Positions 1-6,496 of a DNA stretch of 12,052 bases are shown piece after piece. Each line of letters opens with the position of its first letter. Positions within the stretch are counted from its first letter, which is position 1. The translations under genes were made by a program, and so were the position numbers. The DNA comes from Hyphomicrobiaceae bacterium (GTDB taxonomy: Bacteria; Pseudomonadota; Alphaproteobacteria; Rhizobiales; Hyphomicrobiaceae): NCBI GenBank assembly GCA_013214245.1, contig JABSQE010000048.1, positions 1-12,052 on the forward strand. The letters are read 5' to 3'. The notes below the pieces were generated by a model. The model had not been told where the DNA came from and searched no databases. It was given only the letters and a program-made list of their open reading frames with translations.

Positions 1-82
1 ATTGATACTATTATACTGGAAAACACTTCATATCCACTGGGCTTAAGCGCGGAAAAGAGAAAGATTCTGAAACAAAACCTCA

Positions 83-733
83 TTACAGTATCACCTCAAA
101 TGAATGTTTGCATATTAATTTTTTCACAACCCTTATTTTATGTACGGCTTCTGCCGCAGATAATTTTCTCGAAATGGGAATGGATATAAAGTCAGCTCCA
201 GATTGTACTAGTTCTAAGGTCTCGAGCTCACTCCATGCACCTAGGGCAACGCAAGGAAGTTCAAATAGTTCAGCCCACCAAGCAATTAGATCTAATAGTT
301 TAGACTTAGACTTTAAATCATTAACACACTCAGATTGGCAAAACCCAATATAATCAGCACCCAACTCACCAAGCACCATAGCATCGTGGCGTGATTCTCC
401 CGTAGATGCTCCAATTATAAAGTGTTTGCCAAGAAACTGTCGAGCTTGGCTGTATCGCGCCTGGATCTGAGATCCGGGTGACAGGTGAACACCATCTGCA
501 TGTAAGCCACGACAAAGCTCCACGTCATCGACTAAAAGGGCTGCAGTGTCGTGAAGCTGAATTATATCTATAAGTTGGAAAAGTCCAGATTTATACGAGC
601 TAGCACTGGATCGTATTAGCACAGCAGGTATGGTGAATGTGTTAAGGATTTCATCTAAAACAACTTTTGTTTCGGGTCCGATTTCAACATCAACATATGG
701 CAAACACTGATATCTATTACTACATCTATTCAT
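83..733 (-). CDS. ThiE-like (thiamine phosphate synthase family) protein, probably catalytically impaired
   Basis: This 216-residue protein has the TMP-TENI (beta/alpha)8 barrel signature of thiamine phosphate synthase, which joins HMP-pyrophosphate to thiazole phosphate. Visible family blocks are HADGVHL (78-84), IIGAS (106-110), GADYIGF (125-131) and the late SGADFIS strand (178-184). Compared from memory with Bacillus subtilis ThiE, the Mg/pyrophosphate residues are eroded: the Asn of the NDD motif is Val68 (VDD), the GQED segment reads SPGSQ, and the GPxxPTxTK loop is absent (QSECVNDLKSK). It lies 104 nt downstream of the aldolase gene on the same strand, a pairing I recall from Rhodospirillales. 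The ATG at 733 has no clear Shine-Dalgarno; a TTG at residue 11 is an alternative start. It may be a paralogue with another role or an enzyme in decay. The fold is fairly sure, the activity is doubtful. Confidence 0.75.
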   Translation of the reverse strand: MNRCSNRYQCLPYVDVEIGPETKVVLDEILNTFTIPAVLIRSSASSYKSGLFQLIDIIQLHDTAALLVDDVELCRGLHADGVHLSPGSQIQARYSQARQFLGKHFIIGASTGESRHDAMVLGELGADYIGFCQSECVNDLKSKSKLLDLIAWWAELFELPCVALGAWSELETLELVQSGADFISIPISRKLSAAEAVHKIRVVKKLICKHSFEVIL

Positions 734-837
734 TCTGTGAACTTATGATTGAAGATTGTGTCCTGCGCAATCTGAAATAGAGCCTTATCTAAACTTAGAA
801 CTGTCAAAGTTGACAAAACAACTTTACTATGATTGTG

Positions 838-1893
838 CTATGGATTCAATTTTTGTGCAAAACTCGAAAGTCCAACCTCAATATCTGCATTCCACTTCCC
901 AAATGTTGCGAGACTGTTCATTTTAGCACGATAAGAAAAAGCTTTTTGAGCAGCTAAAACATTAACTTTACTCCCGGCCCAAGTCGCAAGGGCAGTAGCT
1001 TGCAGTGCCCGGCCGTAGGAAAACGTTAAATTCCAGGGTAAATTACTTATCTGATTCATCAAAGAAAGACGCTCGGTCGCCAGAACTTCATTCTGCCCGC
1101 CAGATAAAAAGGCTATCCCTGGAACTATTGACGGGACATTCGTTTTAAGACAACGAACGGTCAGCTCAGCAACCTCTTCAGAACATGCTTGTTTAACACA
1201 GAGTCGTCCAGAAGTGACCATATTTGCCTTCAGTACAATACTATCGAGCGAAACTCCAGCATCAATAAGATGTTCGAAGGTAACACGGAGCGTACTTGCT
1301 GTAACCTCATAACACCTATTGATATCATGAAACGCATGCTCGCTATCCATTAAAACTTCAGGTTCAACTATAGGTACTAGTCCAACCTCCTGACAAAGAT
1401 AAGCGTAGCGAGCAAGAGCATGCGCGTTAACATTTATACAATATCTCGTCGGTTTCAGGTCAGTAATAGTTATTACTGCACGCCATTTTGCAAACCGTGC
1501 GCCCATCTCGTAGTACTCTACCAGTCTCTCGCGCAATCCATCAAGCCCTTCAGTGATCTTTTCTATATCAGAGCTAGTGAGAAGCTTAGTGCCCCTGTCA
1601 ACCTTGATTCCTGGAATGGCATCAGCACTAGAGATCAACTCTATAAGTGGAGTGCCATCTGCTGCTTTTTGACGAATTGTTTCATCAAACAGAATGATAC
1701 CGGAAATATATTCTTGAATTGCTTTTTTTTCACGAAACAACATTTCACGATAATCGCGCCGGCTCTGTTGAGTGGATTTAATCGCTATCGAATCGAAATT
1801 CTTCTTAATAGTGTTATCACTTTCATCAGCAGCAAGAATACCTTGCCCAGGAGTAACTAATTTTTGGGCAATCTCTTCTAAACACTTCAGCAT
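838..1893 (-). CDS. fda: Class I fructose-bisphosphate aldolase
   Basis: Cytosolic Schiff-base aldolase that interconverts fructose-1,6-bisphosphate with dihydroxyacetone phosphate and glyceraldehyde-3-phosphate in glycolysis and gluconeogenesis. The 351 residues cover the whole family length (animal enzymes are about 363). Expected landmarks are all present: ILAADES (19-25) with the active-site Asp, FAKWRAV (134-140) with the catalytic Lys, VEPE (176-179) with the Glu pair, the Schiff-base Lys222 in VLKANMV, FLSGGQ (262-267) and SYGRALQ (292-298) binding phosphate. The ATG at 1893 is preceded by GGAG with about 8 nt spacing, supporting this start. The gene heads a two-gene minus-strand unit with the ThiE-like gene. 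In related Rhodospirillales I recall pgk directly upstream; it is not present in the 800 nt upstream here. The enzyme looks intact. Confidence 0.96.
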   Translation of the reverse strand: MLKCLEEIAQKLVTPGQGILAADESDNTIKKNFDSIAIKSTQQSRRDYREMLFREKKAIQEYISGIILFDETIRQKAADGTPLIELISSADAIPGIKVDRGTKLLTSSDIEKITEGLDGLRERLVEYYEMGARFAKWRAVITITDLKPTRYCINVNAHALARYAYLCQEVGLVPIVEPEVLMDSEHAFHDINRCYEVTASTLRVTFEHLIDAGVSLDSIVLKANMVTSGRLCVKQACSEEVAELTVRCLKTNVPSIVPGIAFLSGGQNEVLATERLSLMNQISNLPWNLTFSYGRALQATALATWAGSKVNVLAAQKAFSYRAKMNSLATFGKWNADIEVGLSSFAQKLNP

Positions 1894-2102
1894 ACTTATA
1901 CTCCAGTCTAAAATAAACTGTGCTACTACAACATCGTGCTCAGCACTTATAATTCTAACGTATCAGTAAGATTTTCAGGATATCGTAAGACAGAATTACA
2001 CTAGCATTTCCTTGGTTACAAGGTATGAGCTTTATGCGCCGCTATTAAGAGTTTTACGGAATTAAAGCTATGCGACTGCCGCGATAGACTCGTCTTACTG
2101 TG

Positions 2103-2244
2103 TTAGTTATCTAGCTCGCAATCTACTATCCATTCTAGTTCAGGTGGTGTAATCTTGAGCTTAAATAAAATATCAAGTTCTCGAGCGTATGTAGCTATAA
2201 GAGAACACCCTAAATTAATTCTACTTGATGTTCTTATATGTCAT
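2103..2244 (-). pseudogene. Small unrecognised coding remnant, 46 codons with a +1 shift
   Basis: Reading the minus strand from an ATG at 2244, preceded by TAGGTAAG as a plausible Shine-Dalgarno, gives MTYKNIK and then a TAG. Skipping one base at that TAG opens the frame RINLGCSLIATYARELD, ILFKLKITPP, ELEWIVDCELDN and a TAA at 2103-2105. The composition of the second part (Trp, Cys, acidic end, PPELEW) looks like a real protein C-terminus rather than AT-rich noise. I do not recognise the family. It could be a small gene inactivated by a single-base insertion, the tail of a larger decayed gene, or chance. Confidence 0.3.
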
Positions 2245-2640
2245 TCTTACCTAACTTAAAATCAACTGATTTTTTTGGGTGATTATATCAGTCAAAAAAC
2301 GATAAATTTATCTAAATTAGTTGTTAGACCGTTTGATGAAAGTGTACCATATTATAAATCTATCTACATTAATGTCATTATTGGTGATGCTATAGCTAGT
2401 ACTACTCATCAAGAAGCTCTAGACCTTCAACAGCATTCTTTCGAGAAAGCCTTAATTTTTAAAAGTTCTATAAACTCTTATACTTTTTTATAAAAACTAT
2501 AATGCGCCTAATATACATTCCTGACTGCACCCAACAAATCTAACAGCGCTAAAATGACTATGGTAAAATTTCTAGTACAATCTTTCATGTGTAATGTTTA
2601 TTCAGCATATTAACTTGCCGAGACACACCGAATCGGGAAC

Positions 2641-2646
2641 TATAAT
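2641..2646 (+). promoter_or_regulatory. Possible -10 element upstream of the MarR gene
   Basis: A perfect TATAAT lies 54 nt upstream of the ATG at 2700. The best -35-like hexamer, TTGCCG at 2615-2620, is 20 nt away, longer than the usual 17, so this is a weak candidate promoter. No obvious MarR-type palindromic operator overlaps it. Confidence 0.25.
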
Positions 2647-2699
2647 TGTAGTTGCATAGCGTCGACTAAATTACACAGCTACATCTGTGAGGGTTAGCG

Positions 2700-3182
2700 A
2701 TGAACATTATAACATCAGAATCACACACTAACATTCCTGAAATTTCTGGCATAGCTGAAGAAACATCTAGTGGCTGCCTTGCGACACGGGTCCGTCAGTT
2801 AAGCCGAGTTGTAACTCGTGTATATGATGATGCACTTCGGCCCGTAGGCATAACTGCTAGTCAGTTCACACTGCTAACACAGCTTGGTCAGCAAGACGGG
2901 ATAACCGCTGTAGAAATTGGTTTTACTTTAGATATTGAAAAATCTACATTGTCTAGAAACCTAAAACGTTTACTTGCGCTGGGTCTTATCGAGATGGATC
3001 CGCCGGCAGGGCGTCGTGGTCGTGGTCTTCATCTTACTTACAAAGGGCAAACTGTAATTAAAGTTGCTTATCCAATTTGGGGTGAGGCTCAACGACGTGC
3101 CTTGGTTATGCTCGGCGATAATAGCAAACTTACACTTGACCATCTTTTAAGCAATGCCGAAAAATTAATCTCTAATTCTTAG
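2700..3182 (+). CDS. MarR-family transcriptional regulator
   Basis: 160-residue winged helix-turn-helix protein of the MarR family, which acts as a dimer on palindromic operators, often as a repressor of its own or a neighbouring gene. After a polar N-terminal tail of about 24 residues comes the dimerisation helix (CLATRVRQLSRVVTRVYDD, 26-44), then GITASQFTLL (50-59), the recognition helix EKSTLSRNLKRLLALGLIE (80-98) and a basic wing PPAGRRGRG (101-109). GAGGG about 9 nt before the ATG at 2700 supports the start. Cys26 at the start of helix 1 sits where some redox-sensing family members carry a cysteine, but the family type cannot be decided. The nearest gene on the same strand is cinA, 164 nt on; no obvious target gene is adjacent. 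Ligand and regulon are unknown. Confidence 0.9.
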   Translation: MNIITSESHTNIPEISGIAEETSSGCLATRVRQLSRVVTRVYDDALRPVGITASQFTLLTQLGQQDGITAVEIGFTLDIEKSTLSRNLKRLLALGLIEMDPPAGRRGRGLHLTYKGQTVIKVAYPIWGEAQRRALVMLGDNSKLTLDHLLSNAEKLISNS

Positions 3183-3211
3183 GTTGCCCTACAATATCGC
3201 TAAGCTTTTTT
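3178..3211 (+). terminator. Weak candidate terminator after the MarR gene
   Basis: CTTAG at 3178-3182, overlapping the stop codon, can pair with CTAAG at 3200-3204, followed by a run of six T (3206-3211). The stem is only 5 bp and the loop 17 nt, so efficiency is doubtful. Confidence 0.25.
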
Positions 3212-3346
3212 ATCTGTGCTCTGCATTTTAATTTGGCTACGTGCGCCGTGCTGACGTCCCAAGATAACATGGTTTTATACTGCGCATTAAAGGGTAGTGT
3301 TTAAACACTCTTGAATAGAAGCACAATGATTATTCGAGATGATCTG

Positions 3347-3841
3347 ATGTTTTCAACTCAACTTATAAATGTTGCTGAGAGATCTATAAAGGCTCTCATC
3401 TATCACAAATGTAAGCTTGTAACTGCCGAAAGTTGTACTGGAGGGCTGATTGCAGCTGTTCTAACAGAAATTCCAGGCTCGTCTGCTGCTTTCGATAGAG
3501 GTTTTGTAACCTATTCCAATCAATCAAAAATTGACAACCTTGATGTACCGGAATGTATTGTAAAACGATATGGTGCAGTAAGCCATGAGGCTGCAATAGC
3601 CATGGCAAAGGGAGCTATCAATAGTTCCACATCAGATATATCTGTAGCAGTTACCGGAATAGCTGGACCTGCTGGTGGCACCACTGAAAAACCGGTTGGC
3701 CTAGTCCATATTGCTCTCGCTAGACGTAACTCTTACAATATACATGAGAGATTTGAGTTTGAAAATACTTGTAGATCAAGTGTTAGAAGAGATGCAGCCA
3801 TGGCAGCGCTTAATTTAATTATAAAGGTACTGAATGCCTAA
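3347..3841 (+). CDS. CinA C-terminal domain protein, nicotinamide-nucleotide amidase (PncC type)
   Basis: Stand-alone CinA C-terminal domain, the family that deamidates nicotinamide mononucleotide to nicotinate mononucleotide, recycling NMN made by DNA ligase. Counting from the ATG at 3347 it is 164 residues, the usual length. Conserved blocks are AESCTGG (27-33), VTYSNQSK (54-61), VTGIAGPAGGT (102-112) followed by KPVG, and the Arg-rich RSSVRRDAAMAAL (143-155). The N-terminal MoCF/ADP-ribose domain of full CinA is absent, as usual in alphaproteobacteria. Start: the frame is open upstream, with a TTG at 3311 and an ATG at 3326; I prefer 3347 because family members begin with Met-Phe about 25 residues before AESCTGG, and GAG lies 8 nt before it. 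The stop is 5 nt from the convergent coq10/ratA stop. In this clade cinA often neighbours lipA, as here. Confidence 0.93.
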   Translation: MFSTQLINVAERSIKALIYHKCKLVTAESCTGGLIAAVLTEIPGSSAAFDRGFVTYSNQSKIDNLDVPECIVKRYGAVSHEAAIAMAKGAINSSTSDISVAVTGIAGPAGGTTEKPVGLVHIALARRNSYNIHERFEFENTCRSSVRRDAAMAALNLIIKVLNA

Positions 3842-3846
3842 AACCT

Positions 3847-4320
3847 TCATGTCAATGACACATCATTTTCTTCGCAATTATATATTTTTTTAGCCCGATC
3901 TTCGAATGCACAAACGAATTTACGAAATGCTTTGTCGAATAAAGCACCCATCAGTAAACCAAGTATCTGAGATTTAAATTCATATTCAATTCTAAAAGAC
4001 ACAAGTGTGCTATTTTCACTAGCAGCAAATGACCAAGTATTCTCAAGGTGTTTAAATGGACCATCTACGTATTCAACCAAAATCTTTTTGTTCTCTGGAT
4101 CGAGCTTAACTCGGCTGGTAAATTTCTCAATAATCGCTTTGTAACCGCATGTCATATCCGCAATCAAAATTTTTAAGCCTCGATCATCGGTGTATCTGTT
4201 GCGTATGTTTAAAGCCTTGCAAAGTGGAACAAAGTCTGGATACTTTTCTATATCGGCAACCAGAGTGAACATTTCTTCTTCTGTATATAAAACTCGCCGT
4301 TGCGTTGCAAATGCGGGCAT
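3847..4320 (-). CDS. Coq10/RatA-type START-domain protein (ubiquinone-binding or RatA-like)
   Basis: 157-residue SRPBCC/START-fold protein of the COG2867 family, which includes mitochondrial Coq10, a coenzyme Q binding protein needed for efficient respiration, and E. coli RatA, reported to block 70S ribosome assembly. Landmarks are DIEKYPDFVPLC (23-34), GPFKHLENTWSF (87-98) and the long C-terminal helix after VSFRIEYEF, including ALFDKAFRKFVCAFEDRA (126-143). Length and start fit the family (MPAF..RRVLYTEEEMFTLVADIE). The ATG at 4320 is 2 nt after the lipA stop, so the two genes are almost certainly cotranscribed and translationally coupled; AGAGGA within the lipA end can serve as ribosome binding site. 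Alphaproteobacterial members next to lipA are more likely Coq10-like lipid binders than toxins, but that is an inference. Confidence 0.88.
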   Translation of the reverse strand: MPAFATQRRVLYTEEEMFTLVADIEKYPDFVPLCKALNIRNRYTDDRGLKILIADMTCGYKAIIEKFTSRVKLDPENKKILVEYVDGPFKHLENTWSFAASENSTLVSFRIEYEFKSQILGLLMGALFDKAFRKFVCAFEDRAKKIYNCEENDVSLT

Positions 4321-4322
4321 TT

Positions 4323-5291
4323 TTAAGATATTCCTCTTATCTGTTCCGTGTTTTTTTGTCCTGACAAACGAGCTGACTTTAGACGCTCAAAATCATCATC
4401 TGCATGATATGAAGATCGTGTTAAAGGGCTAGATGAAACCAACAGAAAACCTTTTGCATAACCGATTCGCTCGTATGATCTGAATTCATCGGGGTGTACA
4501 TAACGTTCAACCGCAGCGTGTTTACGTGTTGGCTGAAGATACTGACCGATAGTAAGAAAATCTACATTAGCAGATCTCAGATCATCCATGAGCTGTAGAA
4601 CCTCTTCGCGCTTCTCACCAAGACCAAGCATAATTCCTGATTTCGTGAATATATGAGGCTCTATATCTTTGACCTGTTGTAATAGTCTTAAGGAGTGAAA
4701 ATATCGGGCTCCTGGCCGAATAGAAAGATAATTAGAAGGTACAGTTTCAAGATTATGATTAAATACATCTGGTTTAGCCTGAACTACTACTTCTATAGCT
4801 CCTCGTTTGCGTAAAAAATCCGGCGTTAAAATTTCAATTGTTGCTTCAGGAGCCGACAATCGAATCTCATTAATAACATCAGAAAAATGCTGCGCTCCAC
4901 CGTCTGGCAGATCATCCCGATCAACGGATGTAATGACAACATGCCTGAGGCCAAGCTGAGCCACAGCTTTACCAACTTTTTTCGGCTCATGCGGATCGAG
5001 AGGTACAGGCAAACCTGTGCGTACATTACAGAACGCACACGCGCGCGTGCAAATATCACCCATGATCATCATAGTAGCATGACGTTTCGACCAACACTCA
5101 CCAATGTTAGGGCAACTAGCTTCCTCACAAACGGTGTGCAAATTACTGCCTTTAACTATAGCACGTGTTTTTGAATATTTATCAGACCAAGTAGCTTTCA
5201 CGCGGATCCAGTCAGGCTTTCGAACAACCGGTGTATCAAGCCTAGACTTCTTTTCTGGATGTCGTATCGTGTTGTCAATTAAAGTTACCAT
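4323..5291 (-). CDS. lipA: Lipoyl synthase (radical SAM)
   Basis: Radical SAM enzyme that inserts two sulfurs into protein-bound octanoyl groups to make the lipoyl cofactor of pyruvate and 2-oxoglutarate dehydrogenases and the glycine cleavage system. The 322 residues are full length. Auxiliary-cluster cysteines are C55, C60 and C66 (CEEASCPNIGEC), the SAM cluster is C81-x3-C85-x2-C88 (CTRACAFC), and the RSSYHAD block (292-298) carries the conserved Ser that ligates the auxiliary cluster. ILTPDF (154-159), VFNHNLETV (176-184) and GIMLGLGE (219-226) are also standard. The ATG at 5291 has AGG about 7 nt upstream. It is the first gene of a two-gene unit with coq10/ratA; the promoter must lie in the spacer above 5291. 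No defect is visible. Confidence 0.97.
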   Translation of the reverse strand: MVTLIDNTIRHPEKKSRLDTPVVRKPDWIRVKATWSDKYSKTRAIVKGSNLHTVCEEASCPNIGECWSKRHATMMIMGDICTRACAFCNVRTGLPVPLDPHEPKKVGKAVAQLGLRHVVITSVDRDDLPDGGAQHFSDVINEIRLSAPEATIEILTPDFLRKRGAIEVVVQAKPDVFNHNLETVPSNYLSIRPGARYFHSLRLLQQVKDIEPHIFTKSGIMLGLGEKREEVLQLMDDLRSANVDFLTIGQYLQPTRKHAAVERYVHPDEFRSYERIGYAKGFLLVSSSPLTRSSYHADDDFERLKSARLSGQKNTEQIRGIS

Positions 5292-5950
5292 GAACGCCTA
5301 TCTAAAATTATTTGTTTGCTATTACTTTTAAAACTAAACTTCATCGAATTGCCGCGAACTTTATCCGGTGATATGGACTAAAGTAGTGTGATCCGAAAGT
5401 TGTTCATAAGTCAAATATAACATAGTGTTATAAGATTGAAAGCAAGGTTTGCTAGATTCGCATCATTTATTGTGTTCATACACGTTTCATAACAAAAAAC
5501 TAACTCTGATTTCTATATCACTCAGAATTTATCGTTGGATTTAAGATCCTTATCATTATTACTTTAATGATTTATAGATTGATCGCCTTTCACGCTATTT
5601 TCATATTAATAATTTAATTTTTAGGCCATAGTGTTTAGTAAACCACATACAAATCTAAAAAGTAGCATATTTAAAAAAAATGCTTGCCATTATTTACTCA
5701 ACTTTTCTGAACACTGATTTACACACTGCAAAGCAAAGATGCACCCGATTTAAACCATCTAAATTATCGTATGATAGAGTAGTTACGAATAGATTTTCTA
5801 AATGAACCCTTAGCTTCAGAAAATATATTTAATGTTAAAAAGATTATTATTGTGTACTAATACTATCATAATCTATGCGTGTGCTATTTTTCAGAACTCT
5901 ACCATCGCGAGAATTTTAGTTGCCAAATTTCTTACAAGAATTACTTATGA

Positions 5951-6037
5951 TTAGCTTCAAGTTAATTCGTTCTAATAATGGAAGTAAGTTGGCTATATTG
6001 TAAGGCTAACTTGATATCGACGCAGCTGGAGGTCCAG
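5951..6037 (+). other. Cluster of overlapping inverted repeats
   Basis: AAGTTGGCT (5986-5994) pairs with GGCTAACTT (6004-6012) around a 9-nt loop, using two G-T wobbles. The right arm can instead pair perfectly with an upstream segment: TCAAGTTA (5957-5964) with TAACTTGA (6007-6014). Immediately downstream CTGGA (6026-6030) pairs with TCCAG (6033-6037). The two options for the right arm are mutually exclusive. The region is less AT-rich than its surroundings. No T-run follows, so it is not an ordinary terminator. Confidence 0.3.
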
Positions 6038-6202
6038 TCAAGTGGAACTAGGAATTATAATACTTAAATAATGCAAGCTATATCTTAAGTTTTTATCTGT
6101 TTCTCTAAGAGGCTTAACATTATGTATTTAAAAAAAACCGCTTTTCATCCAACTCATACTAATAATTTTTTAACTCAAAGCCTTGACAACCTTAATCATA
6201 GA

Positions 6203-6230
6203 AGTTGCCGTCTATATAGACGGAAGAACT
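6203..6230. repeat. Perfect 16-bp palindrome with an outer stem
   Basis: CCGTCTATATAGACGG (6208-6223) is an exact palindrome. As RNA it would fold into a 6-bp stem with an ATAT loop, extendable by AGTT (6203-6206) pairing with AACT (6227-6230) across a small internal loop. No T-run follows. A TTGACA hexamer is at 6183-6188, but the AT core is too far (24 nt) for a good promoter. It could be a protein-binding operator or a decayed terminator stem. Confidence 0.45.
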
Positions 6231-6496
6231 GCTAGATTTACAATATATTACTTATAGATTAGAAGGCTATGTTTTACTAATATTTAGTTCGGTAGGGTGC
6301 AGCAACTGGCGAACAATTATTCTTTATATTTTAAGGGCAACTTCCCTATATTAATTTACGAATGATAACGACATAACAGATTAAATTTCCGAATTACTTA
6401 TTGTGGATGCTTACATAAGAGAAACACAGTTTTATTACCGGTGATATTAGACATATGGCCTTGTTTAACTTATTGCTATAGGCTATCTGCTATTAT

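Larger units (their letters stand above)
1894..2699. other. 806-nt spacer without an intact recognised gene
   Basis: AT-rich stretch between the divergent fda and marR genes. It must hold both promoters. A plus-strand open frame from a TTG at 2275 to 2493 (72 codons) has no ribosome binding site and no recognisable similarity, so I do not call it. The most coding-like part is a minus-strand segment at 2103-2244, listed separately. Around 2024-2080 the plus strand offers AAGG then ATG and reads seven codons, a TAA and thirteen more codons to a TAG; this may be another decayed fragment but is too short to judge. Confidence 0.6.
5292..6496. other. 1.2-kb gene-free AT-rich spacer
   Basis: Between the divergent lipA and murJ genes no open frame on either strand shows coding character, and I see no tRNA-like T-arm. 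It must hold the lipA promoter (near 5300, minus strand) and the murJ promoter (near 6450, plus strand). Structured elements at 5951-6037 and 6203-6230 are listed separately. A short plus-strand frame from an ATG at 5978 gives 28 codons ending in TAA near 6065, overlapping the structured region; it is too short to call. In related genomes I recall glnD upstream of murJ, so the spacer may be what remains of a lost gene, but I could not recognise glnD sequence in it. Confidence 0.6.

Noticed and set aside
802..815. Inverted TGTCAA-AG-TTGACA, with TTGACA on both strands, between fda and the ThiE-like gene
   Set aside because: No -10-like hexamer at 16-18 nt on the minus strand, where a promoter for the ThiE-like gene would be needed; likely chance.
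1420..1860. Long plus-strand open frame opposite fda
   Set aside because: Shadow of the intact aldolase gene, which has all catalytic residues.
2275..2493. Plus-strand 72-codon open frame in the fda-marR spacer
   Set aside because: TTG start in a T-run, no Shine-Dalgarno, no recognisable motif, AT-driven composition.
5978..6067. 28-codon plus-strand frame from ATG 5978, considered as a glnD ACT-domain remnant
   Set aside because: The similarity is only a few residues and I could not align it with confidence; it overlaps the hairpin cluster.
5292..6496. Searched the large spacer for tRNA genes, CRISPR repeats and transposase fragments
   Set aside because: No tRNA T-arm consensus, no regularly spaced direct repeats and no transposase-like frames were found.
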